Positions 15,658 to 24,416 of a stretch of DNA of 59,407 nt are shown here, one piece after another; within the stretch, counting starts at the first letter, position 1, and each line of letters begins with the position of its first letter. The DNA is from Candidatus Bathyarchaeota archaeon. Lineage in GTDB: Archaea > Thermoproteota > Bathyarchaeia > Bathyarchaeales > Bathycorpusculaceae. The DNA is taken from the NCBI GenBank assembly GCA_029881805.1, contig JAOULW010000011.1, forward strand, positions 1 through 59,407, written 5' to 3'. The notes under the pieces were generated by a model. The model made no database searches. It saw only the letters and a program-made list of their open reading frames with translations, and had not been told where the DNA came from. The translations under genes were made by a program, and so were the position numbers.

Positions 15658-17565
15658 TTGTCTTCCACAAATTACGCCATTAAGCGAATCAGCGAGGCGC
15701 TTAGAATTGGAGCTTCACGCCAAGTTTTAGATTATGAACAGCGCTTTTCAACGCTCGCGAATTTATATACTGATTTGCTTTCAAATCTTGTAAAGATGGA
15801 TTTTGACCCCAAAGAAGCTTGGAAAACTGCAAAAGAATTCTTCGGAGACCCATGTGTTCGTTTTGCTGGGATTGACGGCACAATGTACTCGCGGCCATTG
15901 TTTGATCTGGTGATTTTCTTCGGCGGTGCCTATGCGTCAACCGGCACAATAACCTTCTCAGAAAAAGACGAGCTCAGGGTTGAATATGATGAAAGAACAG
16001 TTCAACAAGGCGCAGGCATATCAAGTGTTGTCCCGGTCTACGTCAACGAGATTCCAGACATAGATCAGACTTTCTTTGAAATTAAGCAACCAGGAGAAAT
16101 CAGTCTAGTTAGGCCGTTGACGGATGAAGCGATAATTAGTAATGCCACGATTGCGAATTGGATAATGACTTTCGCGGAATATTACCTCGCCTACAAGCTT
16201 GCCGCAGACCAGAAACAGAACTTCCACGTCATATTTTTGGATAGAAGCTTGTCAATTGAGCGAGCAAGTCTGCTTTACGACACTTCAAGGCGCATGTTGT
16301 GGGAAACAAAAAGTAGCATAATTGGATACAAGATTGATGGAGAGCCTATTGATGCTAATGATTTGACTATTGCCAGGCAGTATGTTTGCAATCAAGATTT
16401 GAGTTTGCCTCCCCCTAGGGCAGATTATCTACGTTATGCAATAATTGATTTAGCCATTCAAAAGGAAGCCCTAACAGAAAAGCGGATTCTAGAAGAATTC
16501 AACATGACAAGCGAGAAAAGAATAAGCAGAGTGAAACGATACCTCCAATATTTGGTTAGACAAGGTATTCTTGAGAAGAAAAATGAAACTTATTTCTTGA
16601 CACAAAAATATATGACAACTTGGAATCGTATCAGAAAACTTGTAATAAGTTTAGGTGACCGCTTCTTTTTCGCAAAAACCCAAGAAGCTCAAGTGGCGAA
16701 TTTGATGAAAATTTGGAAAGATGGAAAGGAGCATTGGCTAACAACGCTTGACGTTGCCTTTTTGACTCTTTTCTCGTTACACTTGCTCATTGAAGAATGC
16801 TGGAAAAGGAGAATTTTGCTAATTGGCATAACGAAGGATACTGCTGCAAGAGATTTCAAGCGACAACTAATACCGATAATGCATAACGAAGGATTATTGA
16901 AAACGCCTATTCGCCAAGAAGAGTTTGAAAAGCTACCGAACACGGACCGAATGATACTTCAGTCAGCTAGCATCTTCAACCTGGAAAAGATCAAGCCGCC
17001 GTGGAGTCTAATCGAATACGATTCTGCTTTCAGAACAATGATTCCAGATAGGCAAAACCGCAAAGGCCACGTTTCAGGCGCAATAAAAAACAAAATTGGT
17101 CTAGAAAAAACTTTCCTAAAAACTTACGTGCAATTGAGCCAAGCCAAAACAGACCCGATGCTACGGAGCAACGTATTGTTGGTAGACCGTCTGGTTTATC
17201 CGAGATATGATTACAAACCTGAGAATGTCGTTGAGTTCTGGAATGAGCTTAGTGACGGCACCAAAGAACCTTTTGAAACCATCTTGTTTATGCACAAAAG
17301 TGTTCCAAACAAACTTCAAAACTTAACCATGAATGTCCTAGTGGCTATGGCTCCTTCCAACATTCCTGAGGCCTTTGGTCACAACAAACCCTTATTTATA
17401 GCGGATAAGGTTGCGAAGTGGAATTACGGCCAATTCAAACGTGTTGTGGACACTACTGCGGACTGGATACTCAATAATCATAAATTGAGAAAGTTCATAT
17501 TTTATATGAGCACGTTTAGAGAAAGGAGAGCTTCAATTGAAGCCGCAAGAAGAGAACACACCTAA
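15658..17565 (+). CDS. nurA: NurA nuclease, enlarged form
   Basis: A 635-residue NurA-domain protein, nearly twice the size of the well-studied Sulfolobus NurA. The first metal-binding motif is clear (FAGIDGTMYSRP, about residues 74-85). The second, IFLDRSLSIERASLLYD, follows near residue 198. Between the catalytic halves is an insertion with winged-helix character (EKRILEEFNMTSEKR to YLQYLVRQGILEKK, about residues 270-305). The C-terminal core resumes around SLIEYDSAFRTM and ends in IFYMSTFRERRASIE. NurA degrades 5' strands at double-strand breaks together with HerA. It starts at TTG after GGGAGAG. The herA gene begins inside its 3' end. Mre11-Rad50 genes, often adjacent in archaea, are not here. 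Confidence 0.88.
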   Translation: MSSTNYAIKRISEALRIGASRQVLDYEQRFSTLANLYTDLLSNLVKMDFDPKEAWKTAKEFFGDPCVRFAGIDGTMYSRPLFDLVIFFGGAYASTGTITFSEKDELRVEYDERTVQQGAGISSVVPVYVNEIPDIDQTFFEIKQPGEISLVRPLTDEAIISNATIANWIMTFAEYYLAYKLAADQKQNFHVIFLDRSLSIERASLLYDTSRRMLWETKSSIIGYKIDGEPIDANDLTIARQYVCNQDLSLPPPRADYLRYAIIDLAIQKEALTEKRILEEFNMTSEKRISRVKRYLQYLVRQGILEKKNETYFLTQKYMTTWNRIRKLVISLGDRFFFAKTQEAQVANLMKIWKDGKEHWLTTLDVAFLTLFSLHLLIEECWKRRILLIGITKDTAARDFKRQLIPIMHNEGLLKTPIRQEEFEKLPNTDRMILQSASIFNLEKIKPPWSLIEYDSAFRTMIPDRQNRKGHVSGAIKNKIGLEKTFLKTYVQLSQAKTDPMLRSNVLLVDRLVYPRYDYKPENVVEFWNELSDGTKEPFETILFMHKSVPNKLQNLTMNVLVAMAPSNIPEAFGHNKPLFIADKVAKWNYGQFKRVVDTTADWILNNHKLRKFIFYMSTFRERRASIEAARREHT

Positions 17566-19417
17566 AAGTTTCTGCTTTACAGATTTTGACGGCAGATTCC
17601 ACGCTAGACTTGCAGCTGTCATTCCAAGATACTTCGCTGGAACAGAAGAAAGCAGACTTGCAGGCACAAGCGCCCGCTACCAGTGCCGTGTCAAAACAGA
17701 ATACCAGAGGGATTTGATGGGACTCCTAGAAGAAGGCATGCTCTTAGCCATCAAGAACTTCAAGCAAGCAACACTGCAAGATAAGCAAAGGTTTACGCTC
17801 ATGGAAGTCAGCCGAGTCTGGCCAGAGCATTTTGGTCTACGCGGCTTATCTGAGCATGGTTATTATCCTATGCAATTCGAGATTATTGAACAGTCTGAAG
17901 ATGATTGGCAAACTGACGATAAGTCTACCATGATGATTCAGATAGACGCTATTCCGGTAAACTACGATTTAGTTTTAGACGAAAAGTGTGAATTCGAGTT
18001 CGTTAAGGGCTTTTCATATCCAGTCATAGGCAGTCCAGCCTATTTGCTAAACAGCGGAATGATAAACCGCATGTACAACCAGAAAATAGCCAAAGCATTC
18101 GGCTTAGACCCATCCAAAACCATGGAAGATGCTAGGGTTGACCCTAGACTCGGCTTAATAAAAATGTTTCAAGCGAGCAAAACAGTTATTCCTATATACG
18201 TTGATTTCGAGAAGCTTGTCCGCTACCATTTCGGCGTCTTCGCTTTCACAGGTGGTGGAAAAAGCAACTTAATGTCAAACATTCTTAGACGAATTTTGCT
18301 GCACACAAACAACACCAAAGTCATAGTTTTCGACATAAGCTGCGAATACCTATTCCTACTGCTTGATTTACTTGCTGATCGCAACGTTTCTGCGAAGGTT
18401 GTTCTGGAACACAAAATTGACTCATTGGAACAATTCTTTAACTCTGTAGTAAAGCCACGAGATTATGAAACAGATGACCGGATTAAGGCAGGGTTACAGG
18501 GCGTAATGGAACAGGGCAAACTTTCCTATTACACAAGACCTAAGCATAAAGTGCCAACCTTTAGCCAATTTTTGCATGAGCTTAGCGCTCAGAGGAGAGA
18601 CAGCGTAGACAAACCCCATTACATGAACGCTATTGACAAAATACACGATGCTATACTTGAATACGTAGAAAAAAATGGGTTGAGCGAAAATCAAGAAGTA
18701 AGCGAAGATTTCGTGGAATACATAGACCAGCTTGCTATAGATACCATGCAGCAGTTCAAAGTTCACGAAAAAAGCGGACTTTACGCATGGGCAACCACGA
18801 GAACCGCAATTCTGGACATAATCAAAAAGACCCAGCAGAAAGAGCAAGAAGAAGTGGGCGGACTCACAGCGGAAAAAATCCGTGAACTATTGGAGGACAA
18901 GACCACAAACCTTGTTTGCATTTCGATCTCGGACCCATTCACAATAAAGGACCTTGTCATAACGCTCACACAGGACTTGCTCGTGCGAAGAAAGCGCAGA
19001 TTCCAAGTAAAGCCATATATCCTACTTGTCTTCGACGAGGCGCAGGAGTTCATACCAAGCAACGCTTCAGGAATAGAAGCTAAATGCTCAGGGCATGTTG
19101 AAACTCTCCTTAGACAGGGAAGAAAATATGGTTTAGGCGTTTGCATAGCCACCCAACGCATAGCTTACTTAAACACCAACGCACTACAACAGCTTCACAC
19201 TTACTTTGTCGGCACTTTGCCACGACCATACGACCGCACGTTGGTCAGCGACACGTTCATGATAGATAAGGGCATACTGGAAAAAACGTTAGAATTCGCG
19301 CCTGGAGAATGGCTTCTGTCAAGTTACATAGCTACGGGCATAGAGAACGTGCCCATATTCATAAAAGCAGACAACGCAGAAAACGAAATAGAAAAGTATC
19401 TAAGAAATATTGCCTGA
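17537..19417 (+). CDS. herA: HerA-type DNA translocase
   Basis: A 626-residue HerA/FtsK-superfamily ATPase. After an N-terminal beta-rich (HAS-barrel-like) region, Walker A is AFTGGGKSNL (about residues 235-244), Walker B is LLVFDEAQEFIP (about residues 495-506), and the sensor-like ATQRIAYLN follows. An arginine-rich segment (LLRQGRKYGLG) lies in between. It forms a hexameric motor that feeds DNA ends to NurA. The start is TTG at 17537, directly behind AAAGGAGAG and overlapping nurA by 29 bases, so the two are translationally coupled. It converges on porB with 11 bases between stops. Confidence 0.92.
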   Translation: MKPQEENTPKSFCFTDFDGRFHARLAAVIPRYFAGTEESRLAGTSARYQCRVKTEYQRDLMGLLEEGMLLAIKNFKQATLQDKQRFTLMEVSRVWPEHFGLRGLSEHGYYPMQFEIIEQSEDDWQTDDKSTMMIQIDAIPVNYDLVLDEKCEFEFVKGFSYPVIGSPAYLLNSGMINRMYNQKIAKAFGLDPSKTMEDARVDPRLGLIKMFQASKTVIPIYVDFEKLVRYHFGVFAFTGGGKSNLMSNILRRILLHTNNTKVIVFDISCEYLFLLLDLLADRNVSAKVVLEHKIDSLEQFFNSVVKPRDYETDDRIKAGLQGVMEQGKLSYYTRPKHKVPTFSQFLHELSAQRRDSVDKPHYMNAIDKIHDAILEYVEKNGLSENQEVSEDFVEYIDQLAIDTMQQFKVHEKSGLYAWATTRTAILDIIKKTQQKEQEEVGGLTAEKIRELLEDKTTNLVCISISDPFTIKDLVITLTQDLLVRRKRRFQVKPYILLVFDEAQEFIPSNASGIEAKCSGHVETLLRQGRKYGLGVCIATQRIAYLNTNALQQLHTYFVGTLPRPYDRTLVSDTFMIDKGILEKTLEFAPGEWLLSSYIATGIENVPIFIKADNAENEIEKYLRNIA

Positions 19418-19428
19418 AAAAATGGAAA

Positions 19429-20406
19429 TCAGGGTTTTTGTGCTTCCCCACATTTCTTGAGCAAGCGTTGCCATCTTTCGTCAGTTGTTCGCTGTATTTC
19501 TTCTGTTATTTTCTCGAATTTTGGCGTGAATAGATGTCTAAAGCGTCCTTGCACTTGCAAGTATTCCTTAACTGGTTTCTTCTTTTGTGGGCTCAGAGCG
19601 AAGAGTCTGCTCGGTGTCGAGAGTTTGTATTCGCCGTTTACTGCCTCCCACAATGGGAATATGCATGTTTCCACTACCAGACGTGAGAGTTCTATTGATT
19701 TGGCTGGGTCGCTTCTCCATCCTCTTGGGCAAGGAGCAAAGACATGTAAGAATGCTGGGCCATTTACTTCTAAGCCTTTTCTAACTTTTGTGATCAGGTC
19801 TCGCCAATAGTATGGTGATGCTGTACCCACGTATGGCATGTCATGAGCCACCATGATATCAGCTATAGGTTTCTTTCGCTCCAGCTTTCCCGGAATAATT
19901 GTGCCAGCTGGTGATGTGGTGGTGGATGCTCCCAAGGGAGTTCCGCCGCTTCTTTGAATACCCGTGTTCATGTAGGCTTCGTTGTCATAAAGCACATAGA
20001 GAAAGTCATGTCCTCTTTCGACGGCTCCGGAAAGTGCTTGTATGCCTATGTCGTATGTGCCTCCGTCTCCGGCAAGTGCAATAACGTCTACTTGCTCTTG
20101 TTTTATTCTTCCTTTCTTCTTTAGGATTTTTATGGCCGCCTCTATTCCTGATGCATTTGCGGCAGCGGTTTCAAAAGCTGTATGCAACCAAGGAACGGCC
20201 CATGATGTGTAGGGATAGATTGATGAAACTACTTCCATGCAGCCTGTCGCGTTCGTCACTATTGTCGGTCCACGCGCAGCCTTCATAATCAATCTCAAAA
20301 CCGTCGCTGGTCCACAACCAGCGCACGCTCTGTGCCCTGACAGAAATAGGTCTGGTTTTTCGGCAATGTCTTTTGCGGTGAATTTCCATTCAGTTTGCAT
20401 TTTCAT
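19429..20406 (-). CDS. porB: Pyruvate:ferredoxin oxidoreductase, beta subunit
   Basis: A 325-residue thiamine-diphosphate-binding subunit. Cluster-ligand cysteines are in HRACAGCGPA near residue 29. The TPP motif is GDGGTYDIGI...DNEAYMNTGIQ (GDG to N). PFAPCPRGW-type residues appear as FAPCPRGWRSD. It cleaves pyruvate to acetyl-CoA and CO2 with the alpha subunit and reduces ferredoxin. It is last in the porGDAB order. GGAGG stands four bases before the ATG. Confidence 0.93.
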   Translation of the reverse strand: MKMQTEWKFTAKDIAEKPDLFLSGHRACAGCGPATVLRLIMKAARGPTIVTNATGCMEVVSSIYPYTSWAVPWLHTAFETAAANASGIEAAIKILKKKGRIKQEQVDVIALAGDGGTYDIGIQALSGAVERGHDFLYVLYDNEAYMNTGIQRSGGTPLGASTTTSPAGTIIPGKLERKKPIADIMVAHDMPYVGTASPYYWRDLITKVRKGLEVNGPAFLHVFAPCPRGWRSDPAKSIELSRLVVETCIFPLWEAVNGEYKLSTPSRLFALSPQKKKPVKEYLQVQGRFRHLFTPKFEKITEEIQRTTDERWQRLLKKCGEAQKP

Positions 20407-20419
20407 CTTTCCTCCTTTT

Positions 20420-21652
20420 TTATTCTCTTAATCCCACATATTGTATCGGGTTTTCGACGCGTTCTGTTTCAAGAATCTTTTGCATGTCTTCGTAGATTTT
20501 GCGTATTTGGTTTGGGCTTGTGTCTCTTCCGCCAAGTCCATAAATGTAGTTTATAACGTAAGGATGCCTATCCGAGTCGTAGAGAACGTGACGAACTTCT
20601 TGATAGACCGGTCCACCGTTTCCTCCGAAACTCATTGCTTTGTCCATTACGGCTACTGCTTCAACGTTCTTGAACGCCTTGGATATTCCTTCTACTGGCA
20701 ATGGTCTGAAGGCGCGAATCCGCAATAGTCCTGCTTTAACGCCGTCTGCTCTCAACTCATCAACAACTGTTTTAACAGTTCCAGCAGTTGAACCTAAACA
20801 TGCGATGGCTATTTCTGCATCTTCAAGACAATAAGGTTCAAGCAGTCCGTTTCCGTAGCTTCTTCCACTTATTTGTGCATACTCCTGATGCACTTGCTGA
20901 ATTACTTTGAGGGCGTTTCTCATTGCTTCTTCCTGTTGCCGCTTAAACTCAAAATAATAATTCTGTAGGGCAATGGGTCCCATTAACATTGGGTTTTCAG
21001 GGTCAAGCCTGAAAGGCACAGTTTTTCCCTCATGCGTTAGCACTTTAGCCAGTTTCCTGATTCCAACAAATTTTCTGACAACATCGTCGGATAGCACGCT
21101 CACGTTTTCCAACGTGTGGCTCAGGGTAAAACCGTCTAATCCGACAATGGCCGGCAACAAAACCTCTAAATTTTCCGCTATCCTAAAAGCCTGAATCACA
21201 GAATCGTAAGCTTCCTGCGCGTTTTCAACGTAAATCTGTATCCAGCCACTGTCCCGTTCAGCCATCGTGTCAGAATGGTCGCCATGAATGTTTAACGGAG
21301 CTGACAAGGCTCTGTTGGCAATCGCCATAACTACTGGTGCGCGGCATCCTGAACTCACAGAAAGCATTTCGTGCATTAACGCTAGACCAGCAGAAGCTGA
21401 CGCTGTAAAAGCTCTCGCGCCTGTGACTGAGGCTGATAGGCACGCTGCCATTGCGCTGTGTTCGGATTCTGTGCAGACGAATTCTGTTTCAACTTCTCCA
21501 TCAGCAACGTATTCGCTAAATTTTTCAACGATTATGGTTTGAGGAGTTATAGGATACGCCGCAACAATATCCACATCTGACTGCTTAGCCGCATATGCGA
21601 CGGCTTCGTCTCCATTTAGGGCTAATACCTCTTGATTAACAACACTTTTCAT
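20420..21652 (-). CDS. porA: Pyruvate:ferredoxin oxidoreductase, alpha subunit
   Basis: A subunit of about 410 residues with the pyrimidine-binding signature AAYPITPQT (about residue 35), the FVCTESEHSAMAACLSAS segment and HGDHSDTMAERDSGW. The C-terminal third has the transketolase-C-like MDKAMSFGGNGGPVYQEV motif. I place the start at ATG 21652 because GAGGTG lies nine bases before it; an upstream in-frame GTG (21664) is part of that site. It lies 13 bases ahead of porB and 14 bases after porD. Confidence 0.93.
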   Translation of the reverse strand: MKSVVNQEVLALNGDEAVAYAAKQSDVDIVAAYPITPQTIIVEKFSEYVADGEVETEFVCTESEHSAMAACLSASVTGARAFTASASAGLALMHEMLSVSSGCRAPVVMAIANRALSAPLNIHGDHSDTMAERDSGWIQIYVENAQEAYDSVIQAFRIAENLEVLLPAIVGLDGFTLSHTLENVSVLSDDVVRKFVGIRKLAKVLTHEGKTVPFRLDPENPMLMGPIALQNYYFEFKRQQEEAMRNALKVIQQVHQEYAQISGRSYGNGLLEPYCLEDAEIAIACLGSTAGTVKTVVDELRADGVKAGLLRIRAFRPLPVEGISKAFKNVEAVAVMDKAMSFGGNGGPVYQEVRHVLYDSDRHPYVINYIYGLGGRDTSPNQIRKIYEDMQKILETERVENPIQYVGLRE

Positions 21653-21666
21653 TTTGACATGCACCT

Positions 21667-21945
21667 CTACTCAAGCTTCATTTCAATTGCTTTTGTTGGA
21701 CATTCATTAGCGCATATTCCGCAGCCTTTGCAGAAATTAAAATCAAATTCTATATCTCCCACTTCAGGTTTCCAATGTATTGATCCGTCTGGGCAAAACA
21801 GCACGCACAATAGGCATCGGGTGCATTTCTCCAGGTCCCTCACTGGCTTGTAGGTTTTCCAGTCTCCTGTCAAAAACTGAGTGCTCGATTTCCAGCATAC
21901 TCCTGCTGGCGAAATTTCTTTCCAGCTTTTTTCTTGTGATGTCAT
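21667..21945 (-). CDS. porD: Pyruvate:ferredoxin oxidoreductase, delta (ferredoxin-like) subunit
   Basis: A 92-residue subunit with two [4Fe-4S] motifs: CTRCLLCVLFCPDG (C-x2-C-x2-C-x3-C) and CKGCGICANECPTKA. It carries electrons from the TPP site to external ferredoxin. The N-terminal 40 residues (including PAGVCWKSS and TGDWKTYKPV) match delta subunits of archaeal POR. Its start overlaps the porG stop by 4 bases. Confidence 0.93.
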   Translation of the reverse strand: MTSQEKSWKEISPAGVCWKSSTQFLTGDWKTYKPVRDLEKCTRCLLCVLFCPDGSIHWKPEVGDIEFDFNFCKGCGICANECPTKAIEMKLE

Positions 21946-22502
21946 TCTGATTTTGCCTCCTTGTAGGCTTCATTTATAACAGCGAAGTTTTTCTCGGCAA
22001 GGTCTCGTCTAAAGCGTTTTTTAACAATTTTCTCCATACTTTCCAATTTGACTATTGCAGTTGCGCGTGCGACGGCTCCTAGCATGGCAGTGTTTGTTAT
22101 TGGCCTTCCCAATATTTTTATGGCAATGTCTGTTGCCGGTACAGTCCAAAGTTTTCCTCTGTCTGTCTTGAGCGTATTTCTAAGTTCTGATGGGCCATCT
22201 TTTGAGTTTATTATAATTGTTCCTTCCTCGTTTAGTCCGTCAACAATTGGAACTGTTTTCATTAAAGTAGGGTCTAAGACAGCCACGATGTCAGGGTTAT
22301 AAACTGCACAGTGTATTTTGATTGGCTCTGAGCTTATTCTCGTGAATGCCGCTACTGGCGCGCCCATTCTTTCTGGACCAAATTCAGGGAAAGATTGGAT
22401 ATATTTCCCTTCGTAAATTGCTGTTCGTGCCAACAGTTCGCTGGCAGTCCATGCCCCTTGGCCACCTCTACCATGCCATCTGACCTCTAAGATTTTCTTC
22501 AA
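21942..22502 (-). CDS. porG: Pyruvate:ferredoxin oxidoreductase, gamma subunit
   Basis: A 186-residue subunit, first gene of porGDAB. It opens with EVRWHGRGGQGAWTASELLA, the family hallmark, and has FPEFGPERMGAPVAAFTR and a GRPITNTAMLGA segment. It starts at TTG 22502 behind a purine-rich GGAGAGCAAGAG. The whole operon supports pyruvate oxidation or reductive acetyl-CoA carboxylation in an anaerobe. Confidence 0.93.
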   Translation of the reverse strand: MKKILEVRWHGRGGQGAWTASELLARTAIYEGKYIQSFPEFGPERMGAPVAAFTRISSEPIKIHCAVYNPDIVAVLDPTLMKTVPIVDGLNEEGTIIINSKDGPSELRNTLKTDRGKLWTVPATDIAIKILGRPITNTAMLGAVARATAIVKLESMEKIVKKRFRRDLAEKNFAVINEAYKEAKSE

Positions 22503-22547
22503 TTACTCTTGCTCTCCAATGGTCTTTCAACCTAATTGGAAAATCTA

Positions 22548-22557
22548 CCATATACAC
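22548..22557 (-). promoter_or_regulatory. TATA box of the porGDAB operon
   Basis: On the minus strand GTGTATATGG lies about 46 bases before the TTG of porG, with a ribosome-binding-like GGAGAG between them. Confidence 0.45.
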
Positions 22558-22707
22558 TTTTCTAGAAAAAAGAACAGAACAATACGTGGCAATGATCCTT
22601 TATTAGTAATTATCTCCAACTATTTATTGTCAATACGGTGTCAAAGGTTAAATTTGTTGAAGTCCGCATTACTAGAATATAGGAACTTCGTTCAAAGGAG
22701 CAATGGG

Positions 22708-24189
22708 ATGCCTGAGATACTATTGACTGCCGATCGAACTTTGATGAGTGATTACCATCACAATGAGTTTATAGGCTTTGGAACGTGCGCTCCTCCAAAC
22801 TTTATTCCAAACTGGCTTTATGGTCGTCTTTTTTTCCCACCTATAAAAACAAAAAGAGGCATTCCAATTGCTGCTCCATACGGTTTAAGAAAAATTGAAG
22901 CCCAGCTTCTAGGCGAAGGCTTCGATGCATTGACAGTTGATCCAGATCATATTAGGGAATATATAAATGAAGCAAAAGTTTTAGGCATTCATGTCATGGA
23001 TCCTTTCGGTCTAGGTCCAGCTTCAAGCACGCTTGCCGCTATTTTCAAGAAAGAGCCCTTCCTTGCGCAATACTTCAGAATTTTGATGGAGAAGACGGAA
23101 ATCAAGAAGGCAAAAAGACGAGGACTAAAAATTATTGTAGGCGGTCCAGGTGTTTGGCAGTTTCGGTTCAGACCGAGATTTGTTAAGGAATACGGAATAG
23201 ACTGTATAATTGAAGGAGAAGCCGAAAAGGTCATTGCCAAAATTGTTCGCGCAGCATTCAACGACGGGACCCTTCCGCAGTATTATACCACGGGCATTCA
23301 AGAAATACCCAGGTTAGAAGAAATCCCTGACATTGTAAATCCTTCGATTAATGGCTTGATAGAGGCTGGTCGGGGTTGTTGCAGAGGGTGCGAATTCTGC
23401 AGTGTAACATTAAGGCCTCTACGGTGGTACTCGTATGAGAAGATACTGCGGGAAATAGATGTCAACATAAAAATCGGTCGCATAACATGGTGTTGCCTGC
23501 AAGCGGAAGACATTATGCTCTACGGCTCCAAGAACACCTTGCCAGACGAGGATAAGCTTATTCGACTCAATGAACTGGCTGTAAAGAAATGCGAAGGCCT
23601 GAGTTGGAGCCACTGTTCGCTTGCATCCATTGCGTCAAAACCGAAGCTTTTCTCCGAAGTCTCTGAAATCATACTGCGGAAGCAGCCTTGGTGGGGCGCG
23701 GAAGTTGGCATAGAAACAGGGTCTCCAGAACTCGCCAAGAAAGTCATGCCAGCAAAAGCACATCCCTTCAAGCCTGAAGAATGGCCAAAAGTTGTTCGAA
23801 CTGGCATGGGTCTGATGCATGATAACAAGCTGATTCCAGCATGCACATTAATCGTAGGTACGCCTGAAGAAACAGAAAGCGACCTCATCAAAACAATAGA
23901 GCTGATGGATGATCTAAAGGATATTAGAAGCCTTATAGTGCCTCTGTTTTTTGTTCCCTTGGGTAGATTAAAAGACGAAGGGTGGTTCAAAGAAGCGCAA
24001 CTGACCCAGTTGCATAAAGAATTGTTGATTAAATGCTTTGAACATGACTTTCATTGGATAGATAACCTAATTGACTTAGCATTTCCTGAAAAATGGTACG
24101 CAAGCTTTCTTCAAATCTTCTACAGATTTTTTGCCAGACTAGCTGAGCACAGAGTGGAAAGAGCAGGAATCAGCAGAAATCGCAAATGA
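22708..24189 (+). CDS. Radical SAM protein with N-terminal B12-like region
   Basis: About 494 residues from the chosen ATG at 22708, which has AAAGGAG seven bases upstream; the frame is open further 5' but without support. The N-terminal part (ILLTADRTLMSDYH, AAPYGLRKIEAQLL, IIVGGPGVWQF and IDCIIEGEAEKVI) follows the pattern of cobalamin-binding/UPF0004-like radical SAM proteins. The [4Fe-4S] motif is RGCCRGCEFC (C-x3-C-x2-C). Later elements include GVEIGIETG-like residues in WGAEVGIETGSPELAKK and ACTLIVGTPEET. The reaction is unknown; a methylthiotransferase or C-methylase type is possible. It stands alone, divergent from porG. Confidence 0.85.
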   Translation: MPEILLTADRTLMSDYHHNEFIGFGTCAPPNFIPNWLYGRLFFPPIKTKRGIPIAAPYGLRKIEAQLLGEGFDALTVDPDHIREYINEAKVLGIHVMDPFGLGPASSTLAAIFKKEPFLAQYFRILMEKTEIKKAKRRGLKIIVGGPGVWQFRFRPRFVKEYGIDCIIEGEAEKVIAKIVRAAFNDGTLPQYYTTGIQEIPRLEEIPDIVNPSINGLIEAGRGCCRGCEFCSVTLRPLRWYSYEKILREIDVNIKIGRITWCCLQAEDIMLYGSKNTLPDEDKLIRLNELAVKKCEGLSWSHCSLASIASKPKLFSEVSEIILRKQPWWGAEVGIETGSPELAKKVMPAKAHPFKPEEWPKVVRTGMGLMHDNKLIPACTLIVGTPEETESDLIKTIELMDDLKDIRSLIVPLFFVPLGRLKDEGWFKEAQLTQLHKELLIKCFEHDFHWIDNLIDLAFPEKWYASFLQIFYRFFARLAEHRVERAGISRNRK

Positions 24190-24193
24190 CTAA

Positions 24194-24207
24194 ACTTAAA
24201 TATTACA
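24194..24207 (+). promoter_or_regulatory. BRE/TATA of tRNA-Asn
   Basis: AAACTTAAATATTA ends 33 bases before the tRNA 5' end, at a distance suiting an archaeal tRNA promoter with a short leader. Confidence 0.45.
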
Positions 24208-24239
24208 GCAAAACTCAAACTATAAGACGCTTTACATGA

Positions 24240-24313
24240 GCCGCCGTAGCTCAGCTAGGTAGAGCGGCTGGCTGTTAACCAGTCGGTCGTAGGTTCGAGT
24301 CCTACCGGCGGCG
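24240..24313 (+). tRNA. tRNA-Asn (anticodon GTT)
   Basis: The acceptor GCCGCCG pairs with CGGCGGC, with discriminator G. The D arm is GCTCAGCTAGGTAGAGC, and the anticodon arm GCTGG-CTGTTAA-CCAGT gives anticodon GTT. The T arm is GTAGG-TTCGAGT-CCTAC. There is no intron, and CCA is not encoded. Confidence 0.97.
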
Positions 24314-24416
24314 CTAGAAAATGTCTAACATAAATATCTGGTATGTCGCTTGTTTTTCTATATGTAAAAGCTTATTTGTTTTCCAGACAAGATTGGAAAG
24401 TGGATGACGATTAGAC

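Noticed and set aside
22519-22707. N-terminal extension of the radical SAM gene
   Set aside because: No conserved pattern, while ATG 22708 has a well-spaced AAAGGAG, and the extension overlaps the likely por promoter.
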